Shown one piece after another: positions 9,701 to 18,454 of a stretch of DNA of 64,000 nt; positions within the stretch are counted from its first letter, which is position 1, and every line of letters starts with the position of its first letter. The notes beneath the pieces are model-generated. The model searched no databases. It was not told where the DNA came from and saw only the letters and a list, made by a program, of their open reading frames with translations. Location of the stretch: assembly GCA_022842205.1 (NCBI GenBank), contig JALHQA010000002.1, forward strand, positions 310,001 through 374,000. The letters run 5' to 3'. Origin of the DNA: Hyphomicrobiales bacterium (GTDB lineage Bacteria > Pseudomonadota > Alphaproteobacteria > Rhizobiales > Methylopilaceae). A program made the translations under genes and the position numbers.

Positions 9701-9837
9701 GCTTCTATACGATCATGGACGATGTCGGCGTGTGGGTATCGAGGAAGCTCGGCCGCTTTGTCGGTCCGACCGAAGACCTTGATGCCGAGGATGCGGCGAA
9801 CGCGCATCGCCGTGAACTGCGGGAAGCGGCGGAATAG
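6721..9837 (+). CDS. RND family efflux pump permease (AcrB/MexF-like)
   Basis: The product has 1038 residues, the usual length. It starts at GTG 6721, overlapping the adaptor stop. The first membrane helix follows SIKRPIPGIVLFVVLTILGL, two large periplasmic loops follow, and there are two clusters of membrane helices at about 335-535 and 865-1000. The proton-relay region is visible in LVTGILVDDAIVEIENIVRH, with paired aspartates in helix 4. The second half carries the pseudo-repeat VVTKNAIMLVDFAVEAE. It should drive proton-coupled export of hydrophobic compounds. With the upstream PadR gene it forms an inducible efflux operon. Its stop directly abuts the convergent TSUP gene, with no terminator between. 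The substrate is unknown. Confidence 0.95.
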   Translation: MRLNISAASIKRPIPGIVLFVVLTILGLFAFAELPITRFPNIDIPLVQVSVSESGAAPSELESQVTKRIEDSVANLVGVKHVMSTVSDGLSSTVIEFQLETDTDRAVNDVKDAIAKIRAELPRTIEEPVVNRIDVEGQSIVSFAAQSPGMTLEQLSWHVDDVVIRQLQALKGVGRVQRIGGVDREIRVELDPDRLMALGVTAADVSRQVRAINTDLAGGRGQIGGQEQTIRTLANARTLENLRDMKISLSNGREVRLSELGEVNDTAEEPRSFARLDGQPVVSFNVFRTKGASDVAVADEVDAKLKEMQAANPNVTFSKIDDSVSYTEGNYESAMHTLLEGAVLAILVVFLFLRDWRATLIAAVALPLSIIPAFFLMDLMGFSLNLVSLLALTLVTGILVDDAIVEIENIVRHMRMGKSPYRAAMEAADEIGLAVIAITFTIVAVFAPVSFMGGVAGQYFSQFGLTVAAAVLISLFVARLITPLMAAYFLRPHKHVEEKDGRIMRAYVRALDVSLKHRWLTLIVGIGIFAASLVANSFMPTGFMPTEDSSRIVVQAELPPGARLEDTRVVSDKLTARLKELPEVETVFVMGGTTPTGTLELRKAALILRLTPKNQRDRSQKEVEAHVARIVSEVPDVRSWYVNERGERELSITLTGPDHVALNEAAASLENEMRRVPQFLNVAPSTGLSRPELVVSPRLDRAADLGITTDAISETIRVATIGDVDANLAKLNTGERMIPIRVQLREDARTDAGLLKSLSVPAGNGRSVPLSAVADVGFGEGPSSIDRYDRQRRVVLGADLTGGMQLGDAVNAVLELPTAKALPQGVRIVQSADAEIMNEVFEGFAKAMGAGIMMVLGVLVLLFGGVFQPITILASLPLSIGGVIIALMLTGNAISMPVVIGILMLMGVVTKNAIMLVDFAVEAEYKGVPRDEAIIDAGRKRARPIVMTTIAMIAGMIPSALGIGQGGEFRAPMAIAVIGGLAASTVLSLMFVPSFYTIMDDVGVWVSRKLGRFVGPTEDLDAEDAANAHRRELREAAE

Positions 9838-10563
9838 TCAGGCGAATGCAGCCCAGAGCATCGACAGGCCAGCGACAAGCAGCATCGCGTCCAGCGCGTT
9901 CTCAAACGCGCGCGTCGACATGCGCAGCAGAAGCGAACGTCCCATAAGCGCCCCCGCCATTACAGCCGCGCCGACAAGCAGACCCTTTGCAAAGATCGGA
10001 AGCGGCAGCGCACCCGCCTGGTAGAAAGCCGCGATCTTGCCGACAGAAACGACAAGTGCACCGGCCGCCTCGGTCGAGATCAGCGCGCCCTTCATCAGGC
10101 CGAACGCGGCGAATATCGGAATGCTGACCGGCCCGGTGGACAGAGCGATGCCGGAGAGAAAACCGATTGCAAACCCGGCGAAGCCTAGCCCGGGCAGGCC
10201 AACGCTGATCCCGCGGGCTTCCAGCATCCTGTGCGTCGGGATCATCAGCAGGAAGAACGCTCCCAGCATCGCCGTGGCGAGATCCGGCGGGAGGACGAGC
10301 AGCGTATTGGCGCCGAGCGCCGCGCCCATCGCTCCCGGGATGGAATAGGCCAGAAAGGCGCGCCAGTTCACCTCTCGCCACCACGACGCGACCTTGGCGA
10401 TGTTTCCCATGAAGGCCGCGATGGCCATGATCGGCACCGCCTGCTGCGGACCGAACTGGAACACGAGGACAGGAAGAAGAATAACCCCTGCGCCTGTACC
10501 GATGATGCCGCTGAGACAGCCGGCGGCGAGGCCGCAGATCAGTATGAGCGCATAGATCGTCAC
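9838..10563 (-). CDS. TSUP (TauE/SafE) family membrane permease
   Basis: The product has 241 residues, nearly all hydrophobic, with about eight membrane helices and the repeated glycine-rich signature of the family (GCLSGIIGTGAGVILLPVL near the start, FAIGFLSGIALSTGPVSIP in the second half). Such permeases move sulfite, sulfoacetate or other small organosulfur anions in known cases. The start appears to be GTG 10563, with only a weak upstream AGG. It is 12 bases from the pssA stop, so it may be read through from that gene. The substrate cannot be told. It is not closely similar to the second TSUP gene at 45979. Confidence 0.85.
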   Translation of the reverse strand: MTIYALILICGLAAGCLSGIIGTGAGVILLPVLVFQFGPQQAVPIMAIAAFMGNIAKVASWWREVNWRAFLAYSIPGAMGAALGANTLLVLPPDLATAMLGAFFLLMIPTHRMLEARGISVGLPGLGFAGFAIGFLSGIALSTGPVSIPIFAAFGLMKGALISTEAAGALVVSVGKIAAFYQAGALPLPIFAKGLLVGAAVMAGALMGRSLLLRMSTRAFENALDAMLLVAGLSMLWAAFA

Positions 10564-10575
10564 TCGGCCTGCGCG

Positions 10576-11451
10576 TCAGTGTAGGCGTACATCTTCCTTC
10601 GTCTCATCCTCATCGGGCGGCGGCGAAACCGGCTCCGTCGGCTTCGGCTGAGCGGTCGCCATGCCGTATGCACGTGCCTGCCGCTGATAGCTCATGAAGG
10701 CAACCGGCATCAGCGCCAGATAGAGGATGACGCCGATGGTCAGAAATTCGAACGTGTAACTGACGAGAATTGCCGCAAAGAGAACGGTGATGAAGAAGAC
10801 GGGCACCACCATGTCGCGTGGAATGCGCGAGGCCGATTTCTTGAACGACCAGGTCGGCAGTTTCGACACCATCAACAGCGCAATGACGACGCAATAGACC
10901 AGCGAGGCGCCCGCGGTCAGCGTCGGCAGATTGAGCGTGCCGAGGTGCCCGAGATAGATCGGCAGCATCACGAGCAGCGCTCCGACAGGCGCCGGGACAC
11001 CGACGAAGAAGTCCTGCGCGTAGTCCGGCTTCGGCACATCGAGCGCGACGTTGAAGCGGGCAAGACGCAGCGCCGCGGCCACCGCGAACACGATGGAGCC
11101 AGCCCAGCCGAACGAGCCAAGTTCGTTCGTCGTGTAAAGGAACAGCAGCACCGCGGGGACGACGCCGAAATTGACGAAGTCGCACAGGCTGTCGAGTTCC
11201 GCGCCGAAGCGCGAAGTCCCTTTCAGAAGCCGCGCGAGCCTTCCGTCCAGGCCATCGAGGACGGCGGCGACAACAACGGCATAAACCGCAAGTTCCATCC
11301 GCCCTTCGATGCCCATTCGGATTGCGGTCAGGCCAATGCAGATCGCCAGCAGCGTGAGCAGATTGGGAATCAGCACCCGCACCGAGACCGCCCGGAAGCG
11401 GCGCGGCGGCTCGTTGCCGTCAGGATCGAAAGGCGAAAACAAGCGGTTCAT
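10576..11451 (-). CDS. pssA: CDP-diacylglycerol--serine O-phosphatidyltransferase
   Basis: The product has 291 residues. The CDP-alcohol phosphotransferase signature is complete (DGLDGRLARLLKGTSRFGAELDSLCDF), with the metal-binding aspartates in place and about eight membrane helices around it. It joins serine to CDP-diacylglycerol at the inner membrane to give phosphatidylserine. ATG 11451 is preferred over GTG 11457 because AAGG lies six bases before it. It is 54 bases downstream of psd on the same strand, so both steps of phosphatidylethanolamine synthesis are encoded together. The C-terminal 40 residues are acidic and proline-rich and look like a disordered tail. Confidence 0.94.
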   Translation of the reverse strand: MNRLFSPFDPDGNEPPRRFRAVSVRVLIPNLLTLLAICIGLTAIRMGIEGRMELAVYAVVVAAVLDGLDGRLARLLKGTSRFGAELDSLCDFVNFGVVPAVLLFLYTTNELGSFGWAGSIVFAVAAALRLARFNVALDVPKPDYAQDFFVGVPAPVGALLVMLPIYLGHLGTLNLPTLTAGASLVYCVVIALLMVSKLPTWSFKKSASRIPRDMVVPVFFITVLFAAILVSYTFEFLTIGVILYLALMPVAFMSYQRQARAYGMATAQPKPTEPVSPPPDEDETKEDVRLH

Positions 11452-11505
11452 GGGCACCTTCTAACGCATCTCCCTGCCATCCAACGCGCGAAACGGCCAA
11501 AATGG

Positions 11506-12207
11506 CTAATCCGTCCTGTACGAGGTCCGCGCAGACCCGCCCGACAACTCGGCAAGGATAGTTTCGCCGCCGACCGCCGTCTGGCCGACGGCGGCGACCG
11601 TCACCGCCCCCTTTGGCAGGTAGACGTCGAGCCGCGAGCCGAACCGAATGAGGCCGAAGCGGGCACCGGGCGCGATCTGGTCGCCTTCCCTGGCCCAGCA
11701 GACAATGCGGCGGGCGATCAGCCCCGCGATCTGCACCACCGCGACTTCGCTCTCGCCGCTCTTGATGATGAGACTGTTGCGCTCGTTGTCCTCGCTCGCC
11801 TTGTCGAGATCGGCGTTCAGGAATTTGCCCGGCCGGTAGGAAATACGCGTGATCGTGCCACCGACCGGCACGCGGTTCACATGCACGTTGAACACCGACA
11901 GAAACACCGAAATGCGCGTGCGCTTGTCGCGACCGAGGCCAAGCTCGGGAGGCGGCACCGCCTGATCGACCGCCGTGACGAGGCCATCCGCGGGCGAAAC
12001 CACGAGATTGGGGTCGAGCGGGATGACCCGCACCGGATCGCGGAAGAAATACGCGACGTAGACCGTGATGATGAACCCGATCCAGCCGAGCGGCTCCCAG
12101 ACCAGCATGAGCGCCAGCGCCGCGACGAACGCGATCGCGATGAAGGGATAGCCCTCGCGGTGAACCGGCGGGATGAATTTGCGGATTGAGTCGATGACGC
12201 TGAGCAT
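11506..12207 (-). CDS. psd: Phosphatidylserine decarboxylase proenzyme
   Basis: The product has 233 residues, the short form of the enzyme found in alphaproteobacteria. Two membrane helices near residues 20-60 are followed by the catalytic domain. The C-terminal [11 protein letters not shown] holds the Gly-Ser pair at which the chain cleaves itself to make the pyruvoyl cofactor, leaving a short alpha chain. It converts phosphatidylserine to phosphatidylethanolamine at the inner membrane and is the partner of pssA downstream. The conserved histidine region around [12 protein letters not shown] is also visible. Confidence 0.95.
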   Translation of the reverse strand: MLSVIDSIRKFIPPVHREGYPFIAIAFVAALALMLVWEPLGWIGFIITVYVAYFFRDPVRVIPLDPNLVVSPADGLVTAVDQAVPPPELGLGRDKRTRISVFLSVFNVHVNRVPVGGTITRISYRPGKFLNADLDKASEDNERNSLIIKSGESEVAVVQIAGLIARRIVCWAREGDQIAPGARFGLIRFGSRLDVYLPKGAVTVAAVGQTAVGGETILAELSGGSARTSYRTD

Positions 12208-12273
12208 GGGGCGGAGGAGATAGCATGTTCCCTCCCTTCAAGGGAGTGAAAAACCGGCTTCCCTTACCTTCGG

Positions 12274-14253
12274 TCAGGCCAACCGGACGGTCTCCGGCAG
12301 CAGTTCCTCCGGCTCTTCCCCGTCGTCCTCGGTACCGGAGGCATCCGGCGGCGGGCTTTCCGCATCCGCCAAAGTGAGACGAGCCTGATCGGCCTCGCGC
12401 TGGCGGTTCCACATGCCGGCATATAGTCCGCCGGCGTCGAGCAGTTCGTTGTGCGTGCCGCGCTCGACAATGCGCCCGCCGGACAGCACGATGATCTCGT
12501 CGGCGTTGACGATGGTGGACAGCCGATGCGCGATGACGAGCGTGGTGCGGCCGCGCGCCATCTGCTCCAGTTCGTCCTGGATTTCCTTTTCGGTGTAGCT
12601 ATCGAGCGCCGAGGTGGCCTCGTCGAGGATCAGGATCGGCGGACCTTTCAGGATCGTGCGGGCGATGGCGACACGCTGCTTCTCGCCGCCGGAAAGCTTG
12701 AGACCGCGCTCGCCGACCTCGGTGTCGTAGCCCTTCGGCATCGACCGGATGAAACCATCGATCTGGGCCATGCGCGCCGCCTGCTCGATCTCGGCATCGC
12801 TCCCGTCCCAGCGTCCATACCGGATGTTGTAGCGGATCGTATCGTTGAACAGCACGGTATCCTGCGGAACCATGCCAATGGCATCGCGCAGGCTGTTCTG
12901 AGTGACGTCGCGTATGTCCTGACCGTCGATCAGGATGCGGCCGGAGGAGACATCGTAGAAGCGGAACAGTAGCCGCGAGATCGTGGACTTGCCTGCGCCG
13001 GAAGGCCCAACGATCGCGACCGTCTTGCCAGCCGGTATCTCGAGCGACACGCCCTTCAGGATTTCGCGGTCCGGCTCGTAGCTGAAATGCACGTTCTCGA
13101 ACGTCACCGTGCCCTGCACGACGTTCAGGGGCAGCGCGCCCGGACGGTCCTTGACCTCGGGGTCCTCGCCGAGAAGGCGGAACATCGCCTCGATGTCGGT
13201 GACGGCCTGTTTGATCTCGCGATACACCCAGCCCATGAAGTTCAGCGGTTGGTAAAGCTGGATCATCATGGCGTTGATCAGCACGAAATCGCCGACCGTG
13301 TTGTTGCCGGCGCGGATGTCGAACACCACCATGGCCATGCAGACAGCAAGGCCGATGGAAAAGATGACCGCCTGCCCGGCGTTGAGCCAGGATAGCGAGG
13401 TGTATGTCTTGACGGCCGACTTCTCGTAAGCGGCCATGGCGCGGTCGTAGCGCGCGGCTTCCCGCTCCTCGTTGCCGAAATATTTGACGGTCTCGTAGTT
13501 CAAGAGCGAGTCGATCGCCTTGGAGCTCGCATCCGTATCCTGCTCGTTCATCGCGCGGCGGATCGACAGACGCCACTCGCTCGCGAAATAGGTGAACGTC
13601 ATGTAGAACAGCACCATCGCCGCGATTGCGGCGGCGTAACGCCAGTCGAACTGCCACCACAGCACGCCGAGCACGAGCGCGAACTCGAACAACGTCGGTA
13701 CAACGGTCAGCATCGCCGTTCGGGTCAGGGTCTCGATCGCGTTGCGGCCGCGTTCGACGACGCGCGCGAGACCGCCGGTGCGGCGGCGCAGATGAAAGCG
13801 CAGGCTAAGCCGATGAATATGATCGAACACGCGCAGCGCCATGCGGCGGACAGCGTGCATGACGACCGCGGCCGTCAGCGCGTCGCGCATCTGCGCCGTG
13901 ACGACCATCAGAATGCGGCCAAGCCCGTACAGCGCCACCATTGCGACGGGCGCGCCGAGGGCAAACGCGACCCACGCATTGTCTGCCACGGGTTCCCGCC
14001 CGCCATCGATCAGCGTCAGCGCGTCAGTGGCCCATTTGAAGGCATAGGGAACGGCGATGGTGATGAGCTTGGTGGCGACGAGCATCACCAGCGCCAGCGC
14101 GATGCGCAGCTTCAGGTCCGGCCGGTCACCGGGCCACATATAGGGTTGCAGGTCGCGAAAGGCGCGAAAGAACGCCCCACCCTCGGCGTTCACAGCCGGC
14201 GCCGCGCCTTTATGGGCGCGCGCCACAGGCTGCACGCCGTTCTGAGATGTCAT
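12274..14253 (-). CDS. ABC exporter, ATM1/HMT1-like half transporter
   Basis: The product has 659 residues. The transmembrane domain spans about 45-350 with six helices, and the ATPase domain about 390-625. Walker A is GPSGAGKST, the signature is LSGGEKQR, and Walker B is ILILDEATSALD. The long N-terminal part with a conserved PYAFKWATDAL segment points to the ATM1/ABCB7/HMT1 branch, which exports glutathione-linked sulfur or metal compounds. That substrate is family knowledge and not shown by the sequence. The C-terminal 35 residues are acidic and probably disordered. It lies 66 bases before psd on the same strand. Confidence 0.92.
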   Translation of the reverse strand: MTSQNGVQPVARAHKGAAPAVNAEGGAFFRAFRDLQPYMWPGDRPDLKLRIALALVMLVATKLITIAVPYAFKWATDALTLIDGGREPVADNAWVAFALGAPVAMVALYGLGRILMVVTAQMRDALTAAVVMHAVRRMALRVFDHIHRLSLRFHLRRRTGGLARVVERGRNAIETLTRTAMLTVVPTLFEFALVLGVLWWQFDWRYAAAIAAMVLFYMTFTYFASEWRLSIRRAMNEQDTDASSKAIDSLLNYETVKYFGNEEREAARYDRAMAAYEKSAVKTYTSLSWLNAGQAVIFSIGLAVCMAMVVFDIRAGNNTVGDFVLINAMMIQLYQPLNFMGWVYREIKQAVTDIEAMFRLLGEDPEVKDRPGALPLNVVQGTVTFENVHFSYEPDREILKGVSLEIPAGKTVAIVGPSGAGKSTISRLLFRFYDVSSGRILIDGQDIRDVTQNSLRDAIGMVPQDTVLFNDTIRYNIRYGRWDGSDAEIEQAARMAQIDGFIRSMPKGYDTEVGERGLKLSGGEKQRVAIARTILKGPPILILDEATSALDSYTEKEIQDELEQMARGRTTLVIAHRLSTIVNADEIIVLSGGRIVERGTHNELLDAGGLYAGMWNRQREADQARLTLADAESPPPDASGTEDDGEEPEELLPETVRLA

Positions 14254-14319
14254 ATCCGTTCCGAAAATCCTTGAATCCGGCCTTCATATAGGTTGCCGGA
14301 CGCCGCTGTGCGAGCGGCG

Positions 14320-15669
14320 CTAGCCGCCCGGCACAACGAAAATCTGGCCGGGGTAGATGCGGTCCGGGTCGCGGATCTGATCGGAATTGGCCTCGTAAAT
14401 CGTCGAATACCGCACGCCTGCGCCATAAAGCTGCCGGCTGATCTGCCAGAGATTGTCGCCGCGCTGGACTTGGAACGTCTCCACCTTCGATACCACAGGA
14501 TTGGCGGATGCGGTTGCCGCCGGCTCCTGCGGAACCGCCGGGGCCTGAGGCGCCACCGCCGTTTCCTGCGCTGGCGGCGGCGGAGAAGCGGGCTGCGCAG
14601 ACGGTTCCGAAGGCGCCGTTGCCGGAGCCGGAGCGGGCTTCCGGGGCACGGCCGCCACAACCGGCGCTTCAGGAGCGGAAGCCGCAGGCGCCGCCGGGGG
14701 TGAGGCAGGCGCTGCCGGGGATGCCGCAGGCGCCGGCGCCTTTGGCGCCGACGGCGGTGCGGGAGCCGGCGGCGGAGCCGATCGAGGAGCGGCGCTTTGG
14801 ACTTGAGGTGCTGGTGCTCGCGCCGGGCCGGACTGCGCCACCGTCGTCGTCTGCGAGGTAAACGGCACTTCCGCACGGGCGATTACTTTGCCGTCTGGAC
14901 CGGTCTGGTCGATGCGGACGCGGTATTCGCCCGCCGACAGCCCCTTCGAGACGGTCAGAGACCAGCGACCGTCGGGGCCTATGGTGGCTTCCGCCAGCGG
15001 CGCTTCATTCAGATAGATGACGGTTTTGCCGCCGGGCGGGCCGGAGCCCTGGACAAACAGCCGCCCGCTCTCCGCCTCCACAGCGCCTATCCGCAGTTGC
15101 GTATCGGCACCCGCCGGCGTCTGTACATAGCCGGGCACCTGCGACAGCGCGCCGGCATCGGGCCCTTCAGGGGCACCCGCCTGGACGACCTGCGAGGGCT
15201 TGCCGGGTTCGCCGACGACGACGAGAACTTCTCCCCGGCCCGGCTCGGGTACCGAAACGGTGACCGCTTGGCGGGAGCCGCCATCCGTGCTCCTGAGCAC
15301 CAGTTCGTGGCTGCCAGGCTGCAGCGGCGCAGGCATCAGGACAAATTCGCCAACTTCATTCGCCCTGGTGCGGTCGATAACCTTCCCGTTCGCAAGAAGC
15401 TCGATCTCGCTGCCGGGTGCGGCCCTGCCGGCCACGATGGCCTCCCCACCGGGCTCGACCCGCACAACATCAAAGGTCGGACGTGTCGCAGCCTGCTGGC
15501 CGGGCTGTTCCGGCAAGGGCGCGGCGGTGTTCGGAGCAGGTTCGGCGGTCACGGCGGCCGTCTCCGGAGCCGCAGCCTCGTTTCGTACGACCTGCCAGCG
15601 AGCAAACACCCCAAGGGCCACCGCCAGCAGGATGACAAGGCCAAATATGGCCAGGCGGCGCGCGTTCAT
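14320..15669 (-). CDS. Membrane-anchored LysM peptidoglycan-binding protein
   Basis: The product has 449 residues. ATG 15669 is chosen over the longer frame because GGAGGG lies nine bases upstream and the N-terminus then starts with a membrane helix (LAIFGLVILLAVALGVFARW). Residues 70-270 contain Ig-like strands (PGSEIELLANGKVIDRT, GRWSLTVSKGLSAGEYRVRI). A long Pro/Ala-rich linker follows, and the C-terminal 50 residues form a LysM domain (VQRGDNLWQISRQLYG ... IYPGQIFVVP). The layout suggests an inner-membrane anchor reaching to the cell wall. This domain combination recurs in Rhizobiales, and its role is not established to my knowledge. A GC-rich stem without a T-run lies just downstream at about 14295-14315. 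Confidence 0.85.
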   Translation of the reverse strand: MNARRLAIFGLVILLAVALGVFARWQVVRNEAAAPETAAVTAEPAPNTAAPLPEQPGQQAATRPTFDVVRVEPGGEAIVAGRAAPGSEIELLANGKVIDRTRANEVGEFVLMPAPLQPGSHELVLRSTDGGSRQAVTVSVPEPGRGEVLVVVGEPGKPSQVVQAGAPEGPDAGALSQVPGYVQTPAGADTQLRIGAVEAESGRLFVQGSGPPGGKTVIYLNEAPLAEATIGPDGRWSLTVSKGLSAGEYRVRIDQTGPDGKVIARAEVPFTSQTTTVAQSGPARAPAPQVQSAAPRSAPPPAPAPPSAPKAPAPAASPAAPASPPAAPAASAPEAPVVAAVPRKPAPAPATAPSEPSAQPASPPPPAQETAVAPQAPAVPQEPAATASANPVVSKVETFQVQRGDNLWQISRQLYGAGVRYSTIYEANSDQIRDPDRIYPGQIFVVPGG

Positions 15670-15763
15670 GGTTCCAGCCCTCCGGATCGACGCAATGTTG
15701 TCGCCGTTAACCCTCATTGTCCCCGGGAAAGCAACAGGATCAAGTGGCGGAATTCCGACACCA

Positions 15764-15779
15764 TCCCCAGATTAGGGGA
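15764..15779. repeat. Inverted repeat in the leader of the LOG-family gene
   Basis: TCCCC-AGATTA-GGGGA lies 36 bases before the start codon, followed by an unusually A- and G-rich leader. It could be an operator or a leader hairpin. It has no T-run, so it is not a terminator. Confidence 0.3.
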
Positions 15780-15814
15780 CAAGAGGAAAAACGAAGCGAA
15801 AGAAGAACAAGAAA

Positions 15815-16432
15815 ATGGGTCTTATAAAATCTGTATGTGTCTACTGCGGCTCGGGTCTGGGTCGCGATCCCCGCCACGAAGCCGATGCCCGCGCACTGGG
15901 CGAAATTCTCGCCAGGAACGATGTCGGTCTTGTGTATGGCGGCGGGGGTATGGGCCTGATGGGTACCGTGGCGCGCAGCGTGCTCGACAATGGCGGGCAT
16001 GTCACCGGCATCATTCCGGAATTTCTGATCAACCGCGAACGCATGCTCGACGACGTGCAGGAACTCATCACAGTCGAGGACATGCACACCCGCAAGCGCC
16101 TGATGTTCGAGAAGGCCGATGCCTTCGTGGCACTGCCGGGCGGCATCGGCACTCTGGAAGAACTCGTCGAACAGCTCACCTGGGCGCAGCTCGGGCGACA
16201 CAAGAAGCCGATCCTCGTCGCCAATCTGCACGGCTATTGGGAGCCCCTGCTCTCGATGCTTGAGCACATGACGGCACACGATTTCATCCGCGAGACGTTG
16301 TGGGTGCCCTACCTCATCACCGACCGGGTGGAAAACATCCTGCCGGAACTCGAGAAGGCGGCCGAGGACGTGCTCGAAGCCGGCGAAATGCCAAAGGTGG
16401 CCGTGGCCGGAACGACGTTGGGGAAGATGTAA
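15815..16432 (+). CDS. LOG family protein, probable cytokinin riboside 5'-monophosphate phosphoribohydrolase
   Basis: The product has 205 residues. The family signature PGGIGTLEEL near residue 109 and the N-terminal Rossmann start VCVYCGSGLG are intact, as is GLVYGGGGMGLMG. LOG enzymes split ribose 5-phosphate from nucleoside monophosphates; in plants this activates cytokinins, and in bacteria it may be a nucleotide clean-up step. ATG 15815 follows a purine-rich leader (GAAGAACAAGAAA) in place of a classical ribosome binding site. The next gene begins five bases after its stop. Confidence 0.9.
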   Translation: MGLIKSVCVYCGSGLGRDPRHEADARALGEILARNDVGLVYGGGGMGLMGTVARSVLDNGGHVTGIIPEFLINRERMLDDVQELITVEDMHTRKRLMFEKADAFVALPGGIGTLEELVEQLTWAQLGRHKKPILVANLHGYWEPLLSMLEHMTAHDFIRETLWVPYLITDRVENILPELEKAAEDVLEAGEMPKVAVAGTTLGKM

Positions 16433-16437
16433 TTACG

Positions 16438-16830
16438 ATGTCATCGACCGACGAAGAGATTGCCGACGCTACAACTAGAGCATCTCTTGATGATGTCGGA
16501 ATACGAAAATCCGTGGGTTATCTGCCTCGAAGAACTGTCCGGAGTGTTCTTGGAAAGCGTGTCGAAGAGGTTGCACATACCTTAATCGAACGCGGCCTTT
16601 CCGTGAGAATACTGTCTGAAGACGAATGCCCAATTCATACCGGCGTCCTCTTCGCCTTCGACCGCTCCATGGCCGAAAGGATCATCAAACAGCATGCAGA
16701 GGTTCTTCGACAAAAGAACTGGCCGCCCGATGTCGATCAGGTGATGACGCAAATCTCGACTGTCTGGTTCGAAATGGACGATCCGGCTATGCCGCTTATC
16801 CGCGATCTCTATAACGACACCACAGATTAA
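16438..16830 (+). CDS. Hypothetical protein, lower-GC orphan
   Basis: The product has 130 residues from ATG 16438; the longer track frame from 16300 overlaps the LOG gene. I recognise no family. It looks like a soluble mixed alpha/beta protein (VGYLPRRTVRSVLGKRVEEVAHTLIERG; HTGVLFAFDRSMAERIIKQHAEVLRQK) with no signal or membrane helix. Counting bases gives about 51 percent GC, clearly lower than its neighbours, and codons such as TTA, ATA and AGA appear. It starts 5 bases after the LOG stop and ends 11 bases before the convergent cimA stop, so it is squeezed into the operon end. Its composition suggests later acquisition; a slowly adapting lineage-specific gene is the alternative. Confidence 0.6.
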   Translation: MSSTDEEIADATTRASLDDVGIRKSVGYLPRRTVRSVLGKRVEEVAHTLIERGLSVRILSEDECPIHTGVLFAFDRSMAERIIKQHAEVLRQKNWPPDVDQVMTQISTVWFEMDDPAMPLIRDLYNDTTD

Positions 16831-16840
16831 TAGGCCGCCG

Positions 16841-18454
16841 CTACGGAGCAGGCGCGCCGCTCTTCACCAGCTTGTAGGTGATGGAATCCACCAGCGCCTG
16901 GAACGAGGCATCGATGATGTTTGGCGACACGCCGACCGTGGTCCAGACATCGCCGTCCCCGTCCGTCGACTCGATGGTGACGCGCGTGACGGCTTCGGTG
17001 CCGCCGTTGAGGATGCGGACCTTGAAGTCCGTCAGCCGGAGATCTGAAATATAGGGCTGATAGACGCCGAGGTCTTTCCGCAAGGCCACATCGAGCGCGT
17101 TGACCGGACCGTTGCCTTCGGCGACGGACATGCGGCTTTCGCCCCGCACGAGCAGCTTTACAACCGCTTCGCAAACCGTCGCCCATTCGCCCTTCGCATT
17201 CTGCCGGCGTTCGACAGAAGTGCGGAAACTGTCGATCTCGAAATAGGCTGGCACCGAGCCGAGCGTGCGACGCGCCAGAAGATCGAAGCTCGCCTCCGCC
17301 CCCTCATACGAATAGCCGGCATTCTCGCGATCCTTGACCACTTCGAGCAGCCGATCGAGCCGTGCGTCGTCTTTCGCGACGCTGATGCCGGCGCGTTCCA
17401 GCTCGGCCAGAAGGTTCGATTTTCCGCCCTGGTCCGACACCATGACGCGACGCTTGTTACCCACGGCTTCCGGCGGCACATGCTCGTAGGTGCGCGGATC
17501 CTTCAGGATCGCCGAGGCATGTATGCCCGCCTTGGTGGCGAACGCGTTGGCGCCGACATAGGGCGCATGTCGATTCGGATTGCGGTTCAGCATCTCGTCG
17601 AGCACACGCGATATATGAGTCAGGCCCTGGAGCCCCTCCGTCGTGACGCCGATGTCGAAATGCGCAGCAAATTCCGGCTTCAGCTTCAACGTGGGAATGA
17701 GTGTCGCGAGATTGGCGTTGCCGCAGCGCTCTCCGAGCCCGTTCAGCGTGCCCTGGATCTGGCGCGCGCCGGCCGCCACCGCCGCCAGCGAATTCGCGGC
17801 GGCGCAGCCCGTATCGTCATGGGCGTGGATGCCGAGATGCGTGCCAGGGATTTGCCTGCGGACATCCGAAACGATCTTGAACACCTCGTGCGGAAGCGTG
17901 CCCCCATTGGTATCGCACAGCACGATCCAGCGCGCGCCGGCTTCGTGCGCCGCCCTGGCGCACGCCAGCGCATAGGCCGGGTTGGCCTTGTAGCCGTCGA
18001 AGAAATGCTCACAGTCGACCATCGTCTCGCGGCCGGAGGTGACGCCAGCCGTGACTGTTTCGCGTATGGACACCAAATTCTCATCGAGAGTCGTGCCGAG
18101 CGCGACCTCGACATGGTAGTCCCATGTCTTGCCGACAAAGCACAGCGCGTCCGAATTTGCGTTGAGCACCGTCTGAAGGCCGGGATCGTTGGAGACCGAA
18201 CGCCCTGCCCGCTTGGTCATACCGAAGGCCGTGAAGCGCGCGGTGTCGAGAGTCCGCTTTTCGGAGAACAACGCCGTGTCAGTCGGGTTCGCGCCGGGAT
18301 AGCCGCCCTCGATATAATCGACGCCCAGCCCGTCGAGCAGACGCGCGACCTCGAGCTTCTCGTCCAGCGAGAAATCGACTCCCGCCGTCTGCGCGCCGTC
18401 ACGCAGCGTCGTGTCGAAGAGATAAAGCCTCTCCCTTACCGCGCCACTTCCCAT
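16841..18454 (-). CDS. cimA: Citramalate synthase
   Basis: The product has 537 residues. The N-terminal HMGL-like TIM barrel begins [16 protein letters not shown], with metal ligands in [15 protein letters not shown], and the C-terminal 130 residues form the LeuA-type regulatory domain. The length and the DTTLRDG...GVDFS start match CimA better than 2-isopropylmalate synthase or homocitrate synthase. It condenses pyruvate and acetyl-CoA to citramalate, a threonine-independent entry to isoleucine synthesis. It overlaps the end of cysS by 19 bases on the same strand, so the two are co-transcribed. Confidence 0.92.
   Translation of the reverse strand: MGSGAVRERLYLFDTTLRDGAQTAGVDFSLDEKLEVARLLDGLGVDYIEGGYPGANPTDTALFSEKRTLDTARFTAFGMTKRAGRSVSNDPGLQTVLNANSDALCFVGKTWDYHVEVALGTTLDENLVSIRETVTAGVTSGRETMVDCEHFFDGYKANPAYALACARAAHEAGARWIVLCDTNGGTLPHEVFKIVSDVRRQIPGTHLGIHAHDDTGCAAANSLAAVAAGARQIQGTLNGLGERCGNANLATLIPTLKLKPEFAAHFDIGVTTEGLQGLTHISRVLDEMLNRNPNRHAPYVGANAFATKAGIHASAILKDPRTYEHVPPEAVGNKRRVMVSDQGGKSNLLAELERAGISVAKDDARLDRLLEVVKDRENAGYSYEGAEASFDLLARRTLGSVPAYFEIDSFRTSVERRQNAKGEWATVCEAVVKLLVRGESRMSVAEGNGPVNALDVALRKDLGVYQPYISDLRLTDFKVRILNGGTEAVTRVTIESTDGDGDVWTTVGVSPNIIDASFQALVDSITYKLVKSGAPAP

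Noticed and set aside
7894-9807. 637-residue minus-strand ORF opposite the RND pump gene
   Set aside because: Rich in His, Asp, Arg and Gln with no fold or motif. It is a typical shadow of a GC-rich membrane protein gene on the other strand.
12232-12246. Stem CTCCCTT-C-AAGGGAG between the ABC exporter gene and psd, considered as a terminator
   Set aside because: On the transcribed minus strand the T-run comes before the stem and not after it, and the loop would be too small without fraying.
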